Assembly (NCBI GenBank): GCA_002304925.1
Contig: DBPT01000015.1
Location: 1-64,000 of the forward strand
Origin: Prolixibacteraceae bacterium UBA1413
Lineage (GTDB): Bacteria; Bacteroidota; Bacteroidia; Bacteroidales; Prolixibacteraceae
Length of the DNA: 64,000 bases
Direction: 5' to 3'
Shown piece by piece: positions 27,401 to 36,100 of the stretch; the first letter of the stretch is position 1; each line of letters opens with the position of its first letter. The translations under genes and the position numbers were made by a program. The notes under the pieces were generated by a model. It was not told the DNA's origin, ran no database searches, and saw only the letters and a program-made list of their open reading frames with translations.

Positions 27401-27455
27401 CGGCTGAAAAAAAAGCACCTAGAACAAATACCAGACCTGAAAAACGGATTTTCAT
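24453..27455 (-). CDS. CE15 glucuronoyl-esterase-like / GH78 alpha-L-rhamnosidase fusion, exported
   Basis: This 1000-residue bifunctional protein has a signal peptide ending MLYGQ. Residues to about 430 form a CE15-type alpha/beta hydrolase: LMYLPAG, the nucleophile box FGISRLGKTVLW (Ser near 267), and DLWADPKGE and GDHGT for the rest of the active site. From about 480 it is a GH78 alpha-L-rhamnosidase: beta domain, YLWDGIKRDRLVWLGD with the catalytic acid region, an (alpha/alpha)6 barrel and a C-terminal beta domain (IEPHLGHLEWVEGSFPTPYG). CE15 enzymes cut ester bonds to glucuronic acid; joined to a rhamnosidase this suits pectin, RG-I or ulvan-like glycans. It stands alone between inverted repeats. 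Confidence 0.85.
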   Translation of the reverse strand: MKIRFSGLVFVLGAFFSAGTMLYGQNVPQVVAGYPVNYEEALTGNYELPDLLKLRNGEVVETPEVWFDRRRPEILALFREYQYGQAPGRDKLTFEVFDQGTLAFDGKALRKQVRLHFTGDTAGPGADLLMYLPAGSLKPVPLFFNISFLPNALTIDDPGVRAGMMWNREGQRVPVMRTQPGSILPVEQFLDEGFGVATIYYGDIEPDFADGLKHGIRGYFLKPGAEAPGADEWGAIAAWAWGLSCAMDYLETDPLIDGRRVALFGISRLGKTVLWAGAGDPRFGMVIASCSGEGGAALSRRNFGETIAHLTAPSRFFYQFCGNWASYGGDPSLSPVDAHMLIALMAPRPLLLQTGDSDLWADPKGEFLAAKAAGPVYQLLGQSVPEAEEFPPAGIPLLSRLGYTMHAGDHGTLPEDYTVFIRYMKKHFSETSLPPQFSQGVVAADDQMKRTFISPVRVMWTSDPTGERIRNREVLLNPGNSQSEMTQRSVFCAMTTTDKDTASILLDYGRELHGGLQLVMGGSSRREPSLVRIRFGESVGEANSNTWNSDWLMGFSTDDHAKRDIVMEIPRSGLIEIGNSGFRFVRIDLLQPNTTINLKEARAIFRYRDLEYLGSFHSSDPRLDAIWMTGAYTTHLNMQEYLWDGIKRDRLVWLGDFHPELKTITRVFGYNEVVPRSLDLACEQYPLPQWMNGMSSYSMWYLIIHHDWYMQNGDLSFLRSHSDYITGLIDLIDSKIGEDGTETLSKFRFLDWPSTPNVEGVEAGYRGLLVWALKDAGEICRILENPASAAKCENAIAKLNRKVMGHNGLKQAAALMAVAGLMDPTEACRQVVAVDGPKRFSTFYGLYMLDALGLAGMHDEALDIINAYWGGMLDMGATSFWEDFNVEWMSNSTRIDEFPVEGKNDIHGSFGAYCYPSYRHSLCHGWASGVTAWLSENVLGIKIVEPGCKALKIEPHLGHLEWVEGSFPTPYGVVRVKHSRLADGTIDTRVVAPGEVTVIQ

Positions 27456-27527
27456 ATTTTTGCGGTATTACTTTGGCATGGACCTCCCTGCCTGATACCG
27501 TAAAAATAATAACTTCAGGCTGAAACC

Positions 27528-27592
27528 CGTTGAACTCATCCCGGTTTTCCGGGATTCGTTTCCCCGCTGCTCTGCGGCGGGGAGTTTCAATT
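27528..27592. repeat. Inverted repeat flanking the CE15-GH78 gene, right (intact) copy
   Basis: About 65 bases, CCGTTGAACTCATCCCGG to GGAGTTTCAATT, containing TCCCGG-TTTT-CCGGGA and a GC-rich imperfect dyad (TCCCCGC...GCGGGGA). It is the reverse complement of the split left copy at 24164-24293. It resembles REP-type intergenic repeats. Confidence 0.7.
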
Positions 27593-27710
27593 GAGGAGGC
27601 AAGCTTCAGGATTTGGTGCCGGAAACCAGCAAGCAGCGATGATTTTCTTTTCGCGGATTACCATTTTAGTATCTTTTAGATGACTTCCTGTATGTAAAAA
27701 TGTTACATCA

Positions 27711-27740
27711 TTGAAAAGTAATCAAAAAGAGTTATTTTAG
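27711..27740 (+). promoter_or_regulatory. Bacteroidota-type promoter for locus B
   Basis: TTG at 27711-27713, a 19-base spacer, then TATTTTAG at 27733-27740, one base from the TAnnTTTG consensus. It lies about 90 bases upstream of the start at 27828. Confidence 0.45.
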
Positions 27741-27827
27741 TCATGCAAGATTACTAGGTTGAACCAGTTGTAAACGATATTCAAAAGATCACTCTTTCCG
27801 GCACAAACATTCACAATAATATTTAAC

Positions 27828-30800
27828 ATGAAATCAAATCCTTCTTTTTTTACTCCTTTTCTCAGGTTTACTTTTATCCTGATTTCTTTGATGATCATCA
27901 TGCTTTCTGTTTGCGCACGGCAACCTGGTCATCAAAACCCGGGTATCACCACAGAAAAGCCGGAGACTGAAGTATTATCTGCCAGTTCCTCCTCTAAGCC
28001 AGATACTTCTTCGGTCGTTCTTCCCGACATTAATGACACAAAGGCAGTTCCTGTGCAAAAAGGAAGAATTCCCGAAGTGAAATTTACATCCATTGACCCT
28101 TGCGCCCCACAAAACATGGTTTCAGAGGGAACCCCCTGGGAGCCTTCTTCCGCGAAAATCCTCAACCAGCTTCCTTCCGGAATAGAAGCTGTTATTCCAC
28201 CCCCTATTCCCGATCTTGACAAATTATCGGATTTCAACTACCATGCCGCCGTATCGGTAGCCTTTGAAGGAATGCGGTTGGTTTACGGAGCCATGCCCGA
28301 TGAGGAAGCCCGGAAGTTTGAAGCGGTATGGGCGCCGTTATTTGACTTTCCCACGCAGGAGATCATTGACTACCTCAACCGATTGAATCCGCTTATCAGC
28401 CAGTTCCTGGCGGTCCGCGAAGTTTATGTGAGCAACCTGCAGGCGGTAACCATGGTCCTTCTTGATGCCGGATATGCCGTGGAACTTGACGACCAGGAAG
28501 CCTGGGAGAAGGCGATGGATGAAGCGGGCTTTCATGGATCGGCCTTCCACCTGCTGGAAAATGCCATGTCGATTCTGGCCGGAAAGATAGAAGCACTCGG
28601 AAATCCCCCCAATCCGGTGGAAGCAAAATGTGCTGCCGCCGAAAACTACAGGCGGATGTTGCCTAAAATGGAAAAGAAGATCGATCTGGGAGAGTGCTGG
28701 GCAGGCTATACCCTCAGCCCCGTGCAGACTGAAGGGCTGGAACAACTGTACGAACCCCTCTTCAGACACTTACTGAAGGTGAAGGTGAACGACAAGGAGG
28801 TTTACCAGATCATCGGGCTTAGTGATATCGAAACCGACAATCTGGAATCTGATGAAGAGTGGCTCGACAAAATCAGGGTGTATCAGGTCGATGAGGTGGT
28901 GACCGATGCTGACAAAAGTATGGAAACCCACAATGGCGATTTCCGCCGGGTTATCTATCCGCGGATTCCGGAGTTTAAGCAAACCTCCTACATGAGAATG
29001 ATGATGCTGTCGAATATGGCTGCGCCCGGAAATAAAGAGAATGAAAATTATGAAGAACGCAAAGCCTTCACCAATACCTGCAACCGTTACCTGGCACGCA
29101 AACAGACGGCAGGTTTTTTCTTCAAGAGGGCCCTCCTGTGGGCTTATGGGAACAAATGGGCCAATTATCCGGCCGATTCCCGCGGGACGATCCCCGACGA
29201 AGCTCTCGATGATTTTCTGGAGGAGATGAAGGCCGAGATGAAGGAATACCTGGATGCCCAAAGATTAAAAGGGAAAGTCAAAAAACAGAAGATCGCCGAA
29301 CTCGATGAGAAATACAAGGCTCCCGAAGAGTCAGGCAGTACCGCCACTGCTCTTCAGGATTCGCTGGCCGCAGAAAAGCTGGCAAAGGAAGAATCCATCG
29401 CATCACGCCGCGAAATCATCGAATCCATAAACAGTCAGATTTTACGCGAGCAATCAATCCGCAATCGTTTATCAACTGATTTGTTCAATGCCAGAGATGA
29501 TGCAACGCGGAAAAGCCTGATGGCGCAAATCAAGGACATCGATATGCGAATCATGGGGTTTCAGTCAACCCTGCAAAACGAAGAGGATGCCATCACCACC
29601 CTTCAAACCGGGGAAACGGTGCATACTCGTCAGCCTTTTGATGAATATGCCCGGAATAAATTCATTCATGACACCCATGTACATGTGGCCAGGGTCAATG
29701 CCACCCGACAGATTGCCGACCGCATCTATCGCCAGATCAATCTCCTGCCCGAAGAACAGCGGGAAAAGGCACGGGAACTGGCCGGACGATACCTTGATGC
29801 CAAAGCTGTGGTTTCAGGGGATTACGAAAATGCCTTGAAACTCAGGAATGCCTTTGGCTCCCAGATCGAGGGAAATGCCACTTTTGATTATCAGATGGCT
29901 AAGGTGGCGGAATCGGAAGCCGATGAAAACGAGTTTATCGCTCAAGCCACCATCATGGTGGCAGGCACCGCCTTTATGGGCGTGGGGTCGACTGGACTGG
30001 CGCAGCTTTATGGGGCGGAAGCAGCCGCCACCATCTATGGAACTCAGGCATTGGGGGCAATCTTCGGCGGAGCTACCGGCATGATTTCAGGGGGTCCTTT
30101 CGAAGGAGTTAAACAAGCCGCTATGTTCTGGTCACCAAAAGGGGCGGCACTCGCAACATTTACCGACGCCTACATCCAGGCAGGCAAGGTGAAAGGCGCC
30201 ACCACCAAATCCCGGATCTTTGAGGGATTAAAACAAGCCGGAACAGGTTACGCGATCGGACTGGGCATACAGTATGGTATTAAAAGTTTCACAAGCGCCA
30301 CCATGCAGATCTTCGGCAAGGATAGCCGTTTGTTTAAACCTGTATTCAACGTAAATGCACAAATCAGGTCCACCGCCGAAAAAATGCGCACAAAACATAA
30401 CTACCTCGCCGCATCCGATGCCATCAACAGTTTGAAAAATATGAAAAACGAACTGCAGACCCTGCGTTCGGCCAGCGCCAGGAATACGACACGCATTCAG
30501 GAACTGGAAAAGGAAATCTGCCAGCAGGTAGCCACCCTGAACGGGGATTACTATGCCAAATGGCAGTTCAAATATAAGCAGGACCCTGAAATCACGGCTT
30601 TCTTCGACCGGTATGTGCAGCGAAATTACCGGAATATGACTTACGACATGGTGCAGGGCCTCAAAAACAAGGGATATGTGATGGATCACCTCGATTTCAA
30701 ACAGTTTCGGAACCCCACCAGCGCCGGGAGTGCCAGCATGGACCTTGACCTGGGTCCCGTGGACCGGTTTACGGGTAAAGAACCCATGTGGGTGATGAAA

Positions 30801-31358
30801 AATGACGGTAGTAAAGTGGATATCAAAACCTTTATGAACGACGCTCAGGCTTCAATGAATGAGAGCTACCGGAAGTTGTTCGGGGTCAGCGCCCCCCTTT
30901 CCGACATGAACCTGGTTACTTCCGCCCACAAGGAAGCCTTCTCCACCACCAAACTGCTCGACAAGAATGCCGATTTCCTCACCCTGGCTTCCGACGATGT
31001 GGCAAGCGTCGGAAGGGTGCTGAAAGTCAAGGTGGAAGCCATTGAAAACAACAAATTCCTCACCCGAACCTCGAAACTTCAGGCCAAATGCCGTGAAGCG
31101 TCGAAGGAAATCGACAACATGCTGATGAAAAAACTGGATGCCGATCTGAAAATGGCGGCCCCCGGAAGTTTTGAACATAAACAGATTCAGGCTCAAAAAG
31201 AATACTGGACCAAAATGAACCAGAAAATCAAACAGATCGGCACCCAGGAAAGCGATCCGGTAATCATCAGCCGGATAAACCGCGAGATTTCACAGAATAC
31301 CGGTGGAAAGGATGCCACCCAAGTGATCGACGACCTGATGAGAGCCTTTGGCCGGTGA
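27828..31358 (+). CDS. Locus B: large exported protein with coiled coil, Gly-rich hydrophobic centre and conserved C-terminal domain
   Basis: This 1176-residue protein is not assignable to a named family. The signal peptide ends MLSVCARQPG, possibly a lipoprotein. Visible parts: a Ser/Thr-rich linker to about residue 60, a helical domain, a charged coiled coil (about 475-590), a Gly/Ala-rich hydrophobic section (about 705-800, IMVAGTAFMGVGSTGLAQ), and a C-terminal domain with TSAGSASMDLDLGPVDR (Asp972, Asp974). That pattern echoes GGTSVNTDRDYRV in the locus A protein. Hydrophobic Gly-rich centres before a C-terminal domain are common in pretoxin proteins, but no toxin fold is identified. It is followed by the decayed copy of the locus A cassette. 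Confidence 0.65.
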   Translation: MKSNPSFFTPFLRFTFILISLMIIMLSVCARQPGHQNPGITTEKPETEVLSASSSSKPDTSSVVLPDINDTKAVPVQKGRIPEVKFTSIDPCAPQNMVSEGTPWEPSSAKILNQLPSGIEAVIPPPIPDLDKLSDFNYHAAVSVAFEGMRLVYGAMPDEEARKFEAVWAPLFDFPTQEIIDYLNRLNPLISQFLAVREVYVSNLQAVTMVLLDAGYAVELDDQEAWEKAMDEAGFHGSAFHLLENAMSILAGKIEALGNPPNPVEAKCAAAENYRRMLPKMEKKIDLGECWAGYTLSPVQTEGLEQLYEPLFRHLLKVKVNDKEVYQIIGLSDIETDNLESDEEWLDKIRVYQVDEVVTDADKSMETHNGDFRRVIYPRIPEFKQTSYMRMMMLSNMAAPGNKENENYEERKAFTNTCNRYLARKQTAGFFFKRALLWAYGNKWANYPADSRGTIPDEALDDFLEEMKAEMKEYLDAQRLKGKVKKQKIAELDEKYKAPEESGSTATALQDSLAAEKLAKEESIASRREIIESINSQILREQSIRNRLSTDLFNARDDATRKSLMAQIKDIDMRIMGFQSTLQNEEDAITTLQTGETVHTRQPFDEYARNKFIHDTHVHVARVNATRQIADRIYRQINLLPEEQREKARELAGRYLDAKAVVSGDYENALKLRNAFGSQIEGNATFDYQMAKVAESEADENEFIAQATIMVAGTAFMGVGSTGLAQLYGAEAAATIYGTQALGAIFGGATGMISGGPFEGVKQAAMFWSPKGAALATFTDAYIQAGKVKGATTKSRIFEGLKQAGTGYAIGLGIQYGIKSFTSATMQIFGKDSRLFKPVFNVNAQIRSTAEKMRTKHNYLAASDAINSLKNMKNELQTLRSASARNTTRIQELEKEICQQVATLNGDYYAKWQFKYKQDPEITAFFDRYVQRNYRNMTYDMVQGLKNKGYVMDHLDFKQFRNPTSAGSASMDLDLGPVDRFTGKEPMWVMKNDGSKVDIKTFMNDAQASMNESYRKLFGVSAPLSDMNLVTSAHKEAFSTTKLLDKNADFLTLASDDVASVGRVLKVKVEAIENNKFLTRTSKLQAKCREASKEIDNMLMKKLDADLKMAAPGSFEHKQIQAQKEYWTKMNQKIKQIGTQESDPVIISRINREISQNTGGKDATQVIDDLMRAFGR

Positions 31359-31436
31359 TTATACCGGTTCACTTGTTTCAGGAGTTTTCCCTATTTTACC
31401 GGAAAACTACAACAGAAGGAAGGCAACCCCAGGATC

Positions 31437-31470
31437 ACCAGGATCCGGCCTCCGGTTTTTTTAACAAATA
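31437..31470 (+). pseudogene. Last codons of a locus-A-type large gene
   Basis: The frame ending TAA at 31468 reads QDPASGFFNK, against PDPAAGFFNK at the very end of the 6622-10515 gene, and is followed by the same ATAACCCGATGGCCTACTCA junction into the next gene. So the segment downstream of the locus B gene is a duplicated piece of the locus A cassette that kept only this tip of its first gene. Confidence 0.75.
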
Positions 31471-31475
31471 ACCCG

Positions 31476-31700
31476 ATGGCCTACTCAACGAAAATCCACA
31501 ACCCCGCCTTTGAGCAGTACCGGCAGAAGAGCAAAAACTACGGTTTTCTCTTTGGTCTGGGACTGGTCCTGGCGGCTATCATCGGCTTTTACCTATACGG
31601 GGAATCGGGCGGCGACATCATTTTCAGTAATGCCTGCGGATTCCTCCATGAGATGGAGGAGGAGGTATGCCGGAATCGTGGTTGTCCTTTACTGAAATAG
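31476..31700 (+). pseudogene. Internally deleted copy of the locus A zinc-ribbon membrane gene
   Basis: The 74-residue frame has the first 47 residues of the 10520 protein (MAYSTKIHNPAFEQYR...YGESGGD) joined in frame to its last 27 (DIIFSNACGFLHEMEEEVCR...). About 110 residues are missing between two GGGCGRCGA sequences, a microhomology deletion. The zinc ribbon has lost two of its four cysteines (FCNAC to FSNAC, CRNCG to CRNRG), so it cannot bind zinc normally. Clearly decayed although the frame is open. Confidence 0.8.
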
Positions 31701-31751
31701 GGAAAAAATCATTGGTTTGCTCTGTGCAGAAATATTGAAATAGAGAATAAT

Positions 31752-31889
31752 ATGGTATATTGTACGAATTGTGGTCAGCCGTTGGACAACGGGGTCCATT
31801 TCTGCCCGTCCTGCGGAACCAGGGTCAGGGCATGTTCTATTCCGGCGCTTCCACGAAAAGTCATAAAAAGTATAAACCAACTTATATAA
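31752..31889 (+). pseudogene. Truncated zinc-ribbon protein, copy of the 11134 gene
   Basis: The 45-codon frame starts MVYCTNCGQPLDNGVHFCPSCGTRV, matching MAFCTNCGNPLGIGVNFCPSCGTRV of the locus A third gene, then diverges and stops. All four cysteines remain but the linker and membrane part are gone. It is the third element of the decayed cassette, in the same order as at locus A. Confidence 0.75.
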
Positions 31890-31896
31890 GCATAAA

Positions 31897-32850
31897 ATGG
31901 CAAAATTCTGTTACAACTGCGGAAAAGAGCTCGCCGGAAACGAAAAGTTCTGCGGCCACTGCGGCGCCCGGCAGGAAACGGAAACCGGTGCGGTAATCAA
32001 AGGACAACCAGAAGAGACACCTCCAGGGGTGAAAAATGAGCCTACGAATGACCTCTCTCAGACAGATTCCGCTTTTTCATCGGAAAAGAAAACCACTCTG
32101 CCCCGGCAGGAGTTTGATTACGGGCAGATCAACAAAAACCTGAAGGTGAAAAACAGCCAATCCCGGATAGTCAGGGGCGCCCTTTGGGTCACCCTGGCAG
32201 CCGTTGGGGTGGTGGCAGCCACAATCCTGGAAGGCTCTCCGCTCTATAAGATGCATGTCCTGAGCTTCATCGCAGGCTTTATTGCTTTGAGCGGACTGGT
32301 CACCGCCTGGATTTTCAGGCTAAGAGCCAAAAAGCTGGCCACCCTCATCAGCGGCGAAAACGTCGTGGCTGCCTGGCAGCTCTCACGGGAAGAAAAATCG
32401 GCCTATGCCGGTTATCTCTTTTCTTTCGAAAGAAGCAAGAACCTGGGAATATTAGGAATCATCACCTTTCTGATTGTGGTCATCTTTGGGCTTTTCATCC
32501 TCTTCATCGATGAAGCTAAGGGCGCCATGGCGCTGATGGCCCTGGGGCTCATCCTCCTGCTTTCCCTCTTTGCCCTGAGTATGCCCGTTTATTACCGGCA
32601 ACGCAACCTGGCCGGGGACGGCATCATCCTCATTGGCCGCAAATTTGCCTATGTCAACGGTTTCTTTCACAACTGGGACTTCCCCCTCTCGGGCATCCAA
32701 AAGGTGAAACCTATCGAGAAACCTTTTCATGGATTGTACCTTCAGTATTACTATTACGACCGCACACTGAAGAACACCGAAGAGCTTCATATTCCCGCTC
32801 CTCCGGCAATTGACCTGCGGGAGTTGGCCCGGCTGCTGAAACCATCGTAA
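31897..32850 (+). CDS. Locus B: zinc-ribbon plus multi-TM protein
   Basis: This 317-residue protein begins with an intact zinc ribbon, FCYNCGKELAGNEKFCGHCG, then a hydrophilic linker to about residue 85 and four hydrophobic segments (GALWVTLAAVGVVAATIL, VLSFIAGFIALSGLVTAWIF, GIITFLIVVIFGLFILFI and ALMALGLILLLSLFALSM). A C-terminal cytosolic-type domain of about 100 residues follows (QRNLAGDGIILIGRKFAYVN). It begins 7 bp after the truncated zinc-ribbon frame and appears intact, so locus B still has one complete zinc-ribbon membrane gene. Function unknown. Confidence 0.75.
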   Translation: MAKFCYNCGKELAGNEKFCGHCGARQETETGAVIKGQPEETPPGVKNEPTNDLSQTDSAFSSEKKTTLPRQEFDYGQINKNLKVKNSQSRIVRGALWVTLAAVGVVAATILEGSPLYKMHVLSFIAGFIALSGLVTAWIFRLRAKKLATLISGENVVAAWQLSREEKSAYAGYLFSFERSKNLGILGIITFLIVVIFGLFILFIDEAKGAMALMALGLILLLSLFALSMPVYYRQRNLAGDGIILIGRKFAYVNGFFHNWDFPLSGIQKVKPIEKPFHGLYLQYYYYDRTLKNTEELHIPAPPAIDLRELARLLKPS

Positions 32851-32926
32851 CCCGAAAAAATATAACCACGGATCAAGAAGGCAGCATATCCTAGGCCGCA
32901 GCGGATTTCCGTACGTAACAACCAGG

Positions 32927-33122
32927 TCAGGTCGTCCGGGGCAGTTTCAGGGCAAACAGCAGGATGAGCAGGGCAACAATATTGAACCAGAAATGCCACC
33001 AGGGAAACGATCGTCAGGATAAACGGAAGTGCTAAAGTCCGCCTCAGGTTTTTCTCCAACCGGTTCGATCGAGAAAAGGTCAGCGCCATAAAAAAGAGGG
33101 AGAGGCTCATCAGCAGGTACAC
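32927..33122 (-). pseudogene. Small membrane protein remnant, frameshifted
   Basis: Minus strand from 33122: MYLLMSLSLFFMALTF...ALPFILTIVSLVAF, then near 33000 the sense shifts frame to WHFWFNIVALLILLFALKLPRTT and stop at 32927. The two hydrophobic stretches together look like the C-terminal half of a multi-helix membrane protein. The unshifted frame runs on without hydrophobicity into the neighbouring gene and is not credible. Confidence 0.5.
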
Positions 33123-33127
33123 CGAAA

Positions 33128-36100
33128 TCAGGGCTGAATTCTGACCACTTTTCGCCTGAAAATGCCTTCCGGGGTTTCGCCGGTCAAAAAATAGACCCCC
33201 GGGGCCAGACCTGTTCCGTCAACAGGACAGGAGAAACTCCCGGCAGGTACGTACCCCTGGTAGACCTGCCGCACCACCCTCCCCTGCATGTCAGCCAAGG
33301 CTACGGAAATCTCCCCGCCCCAGGCCGTTTCCAGGCGGAAAACAGCAGATTCCTTAAAAGGATTGGGAAAAACCGATCCTTCCGGTACCTCTCCGCCATT
33401 TGCTGATGTCAGCGTTTCATGGATCCCTGTGGTACCCTCTTCCCGGAATACGGCAGTGACATACGTGTCTCCTGCCGGTTGCAGATTCAGAATCCGGGAT
33501 TCGGATTTGTAATTCCCCGACTCCCACCTGGCAAACTCATAGCCTTGTGAAGGAATGGCTTCGAGGCGCAACGGCAGGTTCCGGAAATATCGCCCCTGCC
33601 AGGGGTAGGGATCTGCCGCCACCCCGCGGGTTTCACCGGTAAGAGGAATCGTATTGACCACCACATGACCTTCCCCCCTTCCCGAAATGTTCACGGTAAG
33701 AAGATACTCTCCCGAAAGACCGAAGTAATTGCGCAAATGGTTTCTGGCATAGGCAGGCCGTCTGCTGGCAAAATTCTGCATGACGGCGACATAATTATTC
33801 CACGAGTTGACGCTGGAAGGGATTTTCCACCGTTGGACCTGTTGCGTCATTTCCGGCTCAATAGCCGACTTCATCCCATCAATGATTCCCAAAACCACCG
33901 CCGGTTGGAAAGCAGTATTCAGCTGATCACAGAATCGATTGATGAAACCTGTTCTGAATGTTTTGTTTGCCAGAAGTTCCCGAAAGAGAAGGGTTGACCA
34001 GGGAGGATTGGGCCAACTGGGACCATCGGTTTGGGTGGTAAAGTACATCATATCATAACTATACTCATCAGACCGGTATATTCCGAAGGCAAAATCCGTG
34101 TCATAAAGGATCCACCTCCAGCGCCCGTCACGGCCTGCTCCTGCATCAGGAAGATAATCGGGGGTTTGAAGCCTCCAGTATTTGATGTTGTTCCCGGGCC
34201 AGTCGGTATTGACCATGAAGATCTGGGCGATCATGTAATCCGTGAAACTGCCTGGATCGATCCTCCGGGTCACCCAGTCATAATTATCGTCACTCTTTAC
34301 TCCGTTCCGGGTAATGTAATTCAGAGTTTCGGCATAATGCTGACTATCTCCCTCATCGATCGACATGTTGTTTTCCAGTATGTCAAGCTGGTCTATGTTC
34401 ATCCCGAACTTCGCCGAAAGAAAATATTTGTCGATACGTTCCCTGATATTATGGATACCCCAGTATTCTCCGTTGATGAAGAGCACCGAAGGTTGATAAG
34501 CCTGAGTTTCGAAGTTCATGTGACTTACCATTTCATGCATGGCCGCATCCCGGAAAAGGGTATACGAATTATCGTTCCCCGAATTGCGCAATATGATCCT
34601 TTTATAAGACGTATAGTTCCGGCTTTTAAAAAAGGGATAATCGAGGGTTGATTTGCCATATTCCTTACGGGCATATATTCGCAGGCTTTTAAACGGTTGT
34701 GCGTTGGACCAGTTGCCATGGATGCGGTACCCCATATCCTGGCCCAGGAACCGGTTTCCAGAAGTATCGAAAAATTCAATGGAACCCCGGAATTCATAAT
34801 CATCCCCCGATCTGTGGTAATTGGCGTCGACGCCGCCGTTGGCCGTTCCGCTTGGATTGTAATTGCGCCAGTTTTCAAAATCGCTTCCGGCAACGTAGAT
34901 GCCATGGTAAAAATCAAAGAGGTCATTTTCCTGTGCGCTGATCGAAACGACCGGCAGGGGATGCGGATTCAACCCTCCGTTTCTGATAAAAAAAGTATGG
35001 GACACCACCTCGCTCGAAAGGGCTCCTTCCTTTTCGGTCCGTGCTTTGACAACCACCGCCTTGGGAATCGGTTTCGAAGGGGCATACCACGGACTGGCAT
35101 TAAAGGTGGATGAAATCATGGATATCTGGTTGGCACTATTACTGCGGTCGGTAATCCGCAGAGGGCTGGTATAAAGGTTAGTCCGGTAAGAACGGGATAG
35201 AAACGGCCCGGCTGACGATCCTGGAGATTCGCGGTACTGGTTTTTATACTGGTAGCTCGCACCCGCGAGATTATTCCCTGACGGAAAGGAGCCGTCGAGG
35301 GAATACACGATGGTGGCTCCTGCCGCAGTTGTTGAAAGGGTGAGGTCAAACGGCTGATCATAAAATCCACCTCCATGCGAGAATACCGGTGGATCGAGGA
35401 TCTCCCGAAAGCCCGTTGTGCTGTTTTCCCTTCCAGGAGTAGGCTGCGTAAAAAAAAGCAGTTCCGATGAGGCTGAAAAACCCAGGGAAATGTCCGCCCT
35501 GAGCGACATGGCCGGCATTTCGCTTACCTTTTCCCCGCGGGGGTTGGTCAGCGTCAAGGTTTCCCCTCCGGCGCTGATGCTGAAACTGGTGTGGAGTTCC
35601 CCTTCCTTCCAGAAAACATGTCTCCCATTGATCGGGTGCTCACTGGTGCCGTCAGGCCAGTCCCATCCGACAGCTAAATTGTCGCCACCGGTGCCTTCCT
35701 TGGCCAAGGCCATGATGTAGTAATACCTGCCTTTCAGCAAAGGGATGCGCTCTGACCGCTGGGCGGGATATTTATCCCATTCCCTCGGAAGGGTCCAGGA
35801 GGGAACCTCGGCAATGAGGTGCATTTTGACGGTGGTTGTATCGTTGCTTATCCACAACTCCCCGTTATCATCGGACGACAGATAAAAAACGTAACTACCC
35901 GTAACCGGCGCCTTGATATACCCGTGCATCCGCTGCCCGTAGTTGTTTGCTTCATCAACGGGAGCTTCGAAATATTGTTTGATCAACTGACGGGAACCCG
36001 GCTGGTTAGGGTAGGATTTGTGCCCTGTCAGGGATTCCACCGTGGTGCCTGAAATCCCGGGGTATACCTCACGCCTGATCCCGTTGACCCATTTGCCGGG

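Larger units (their letters stand above)
27456..27827. other. Gap with repeat copy and locus B promoter
   Basis: No gene. It contains the right copy of the 65-bp repeat (27528-27592) and a good Bacteroidota-type promoter (27711-27740). The remainder is AT-rich leader for the gene at 27828. Confidence 0.6.
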
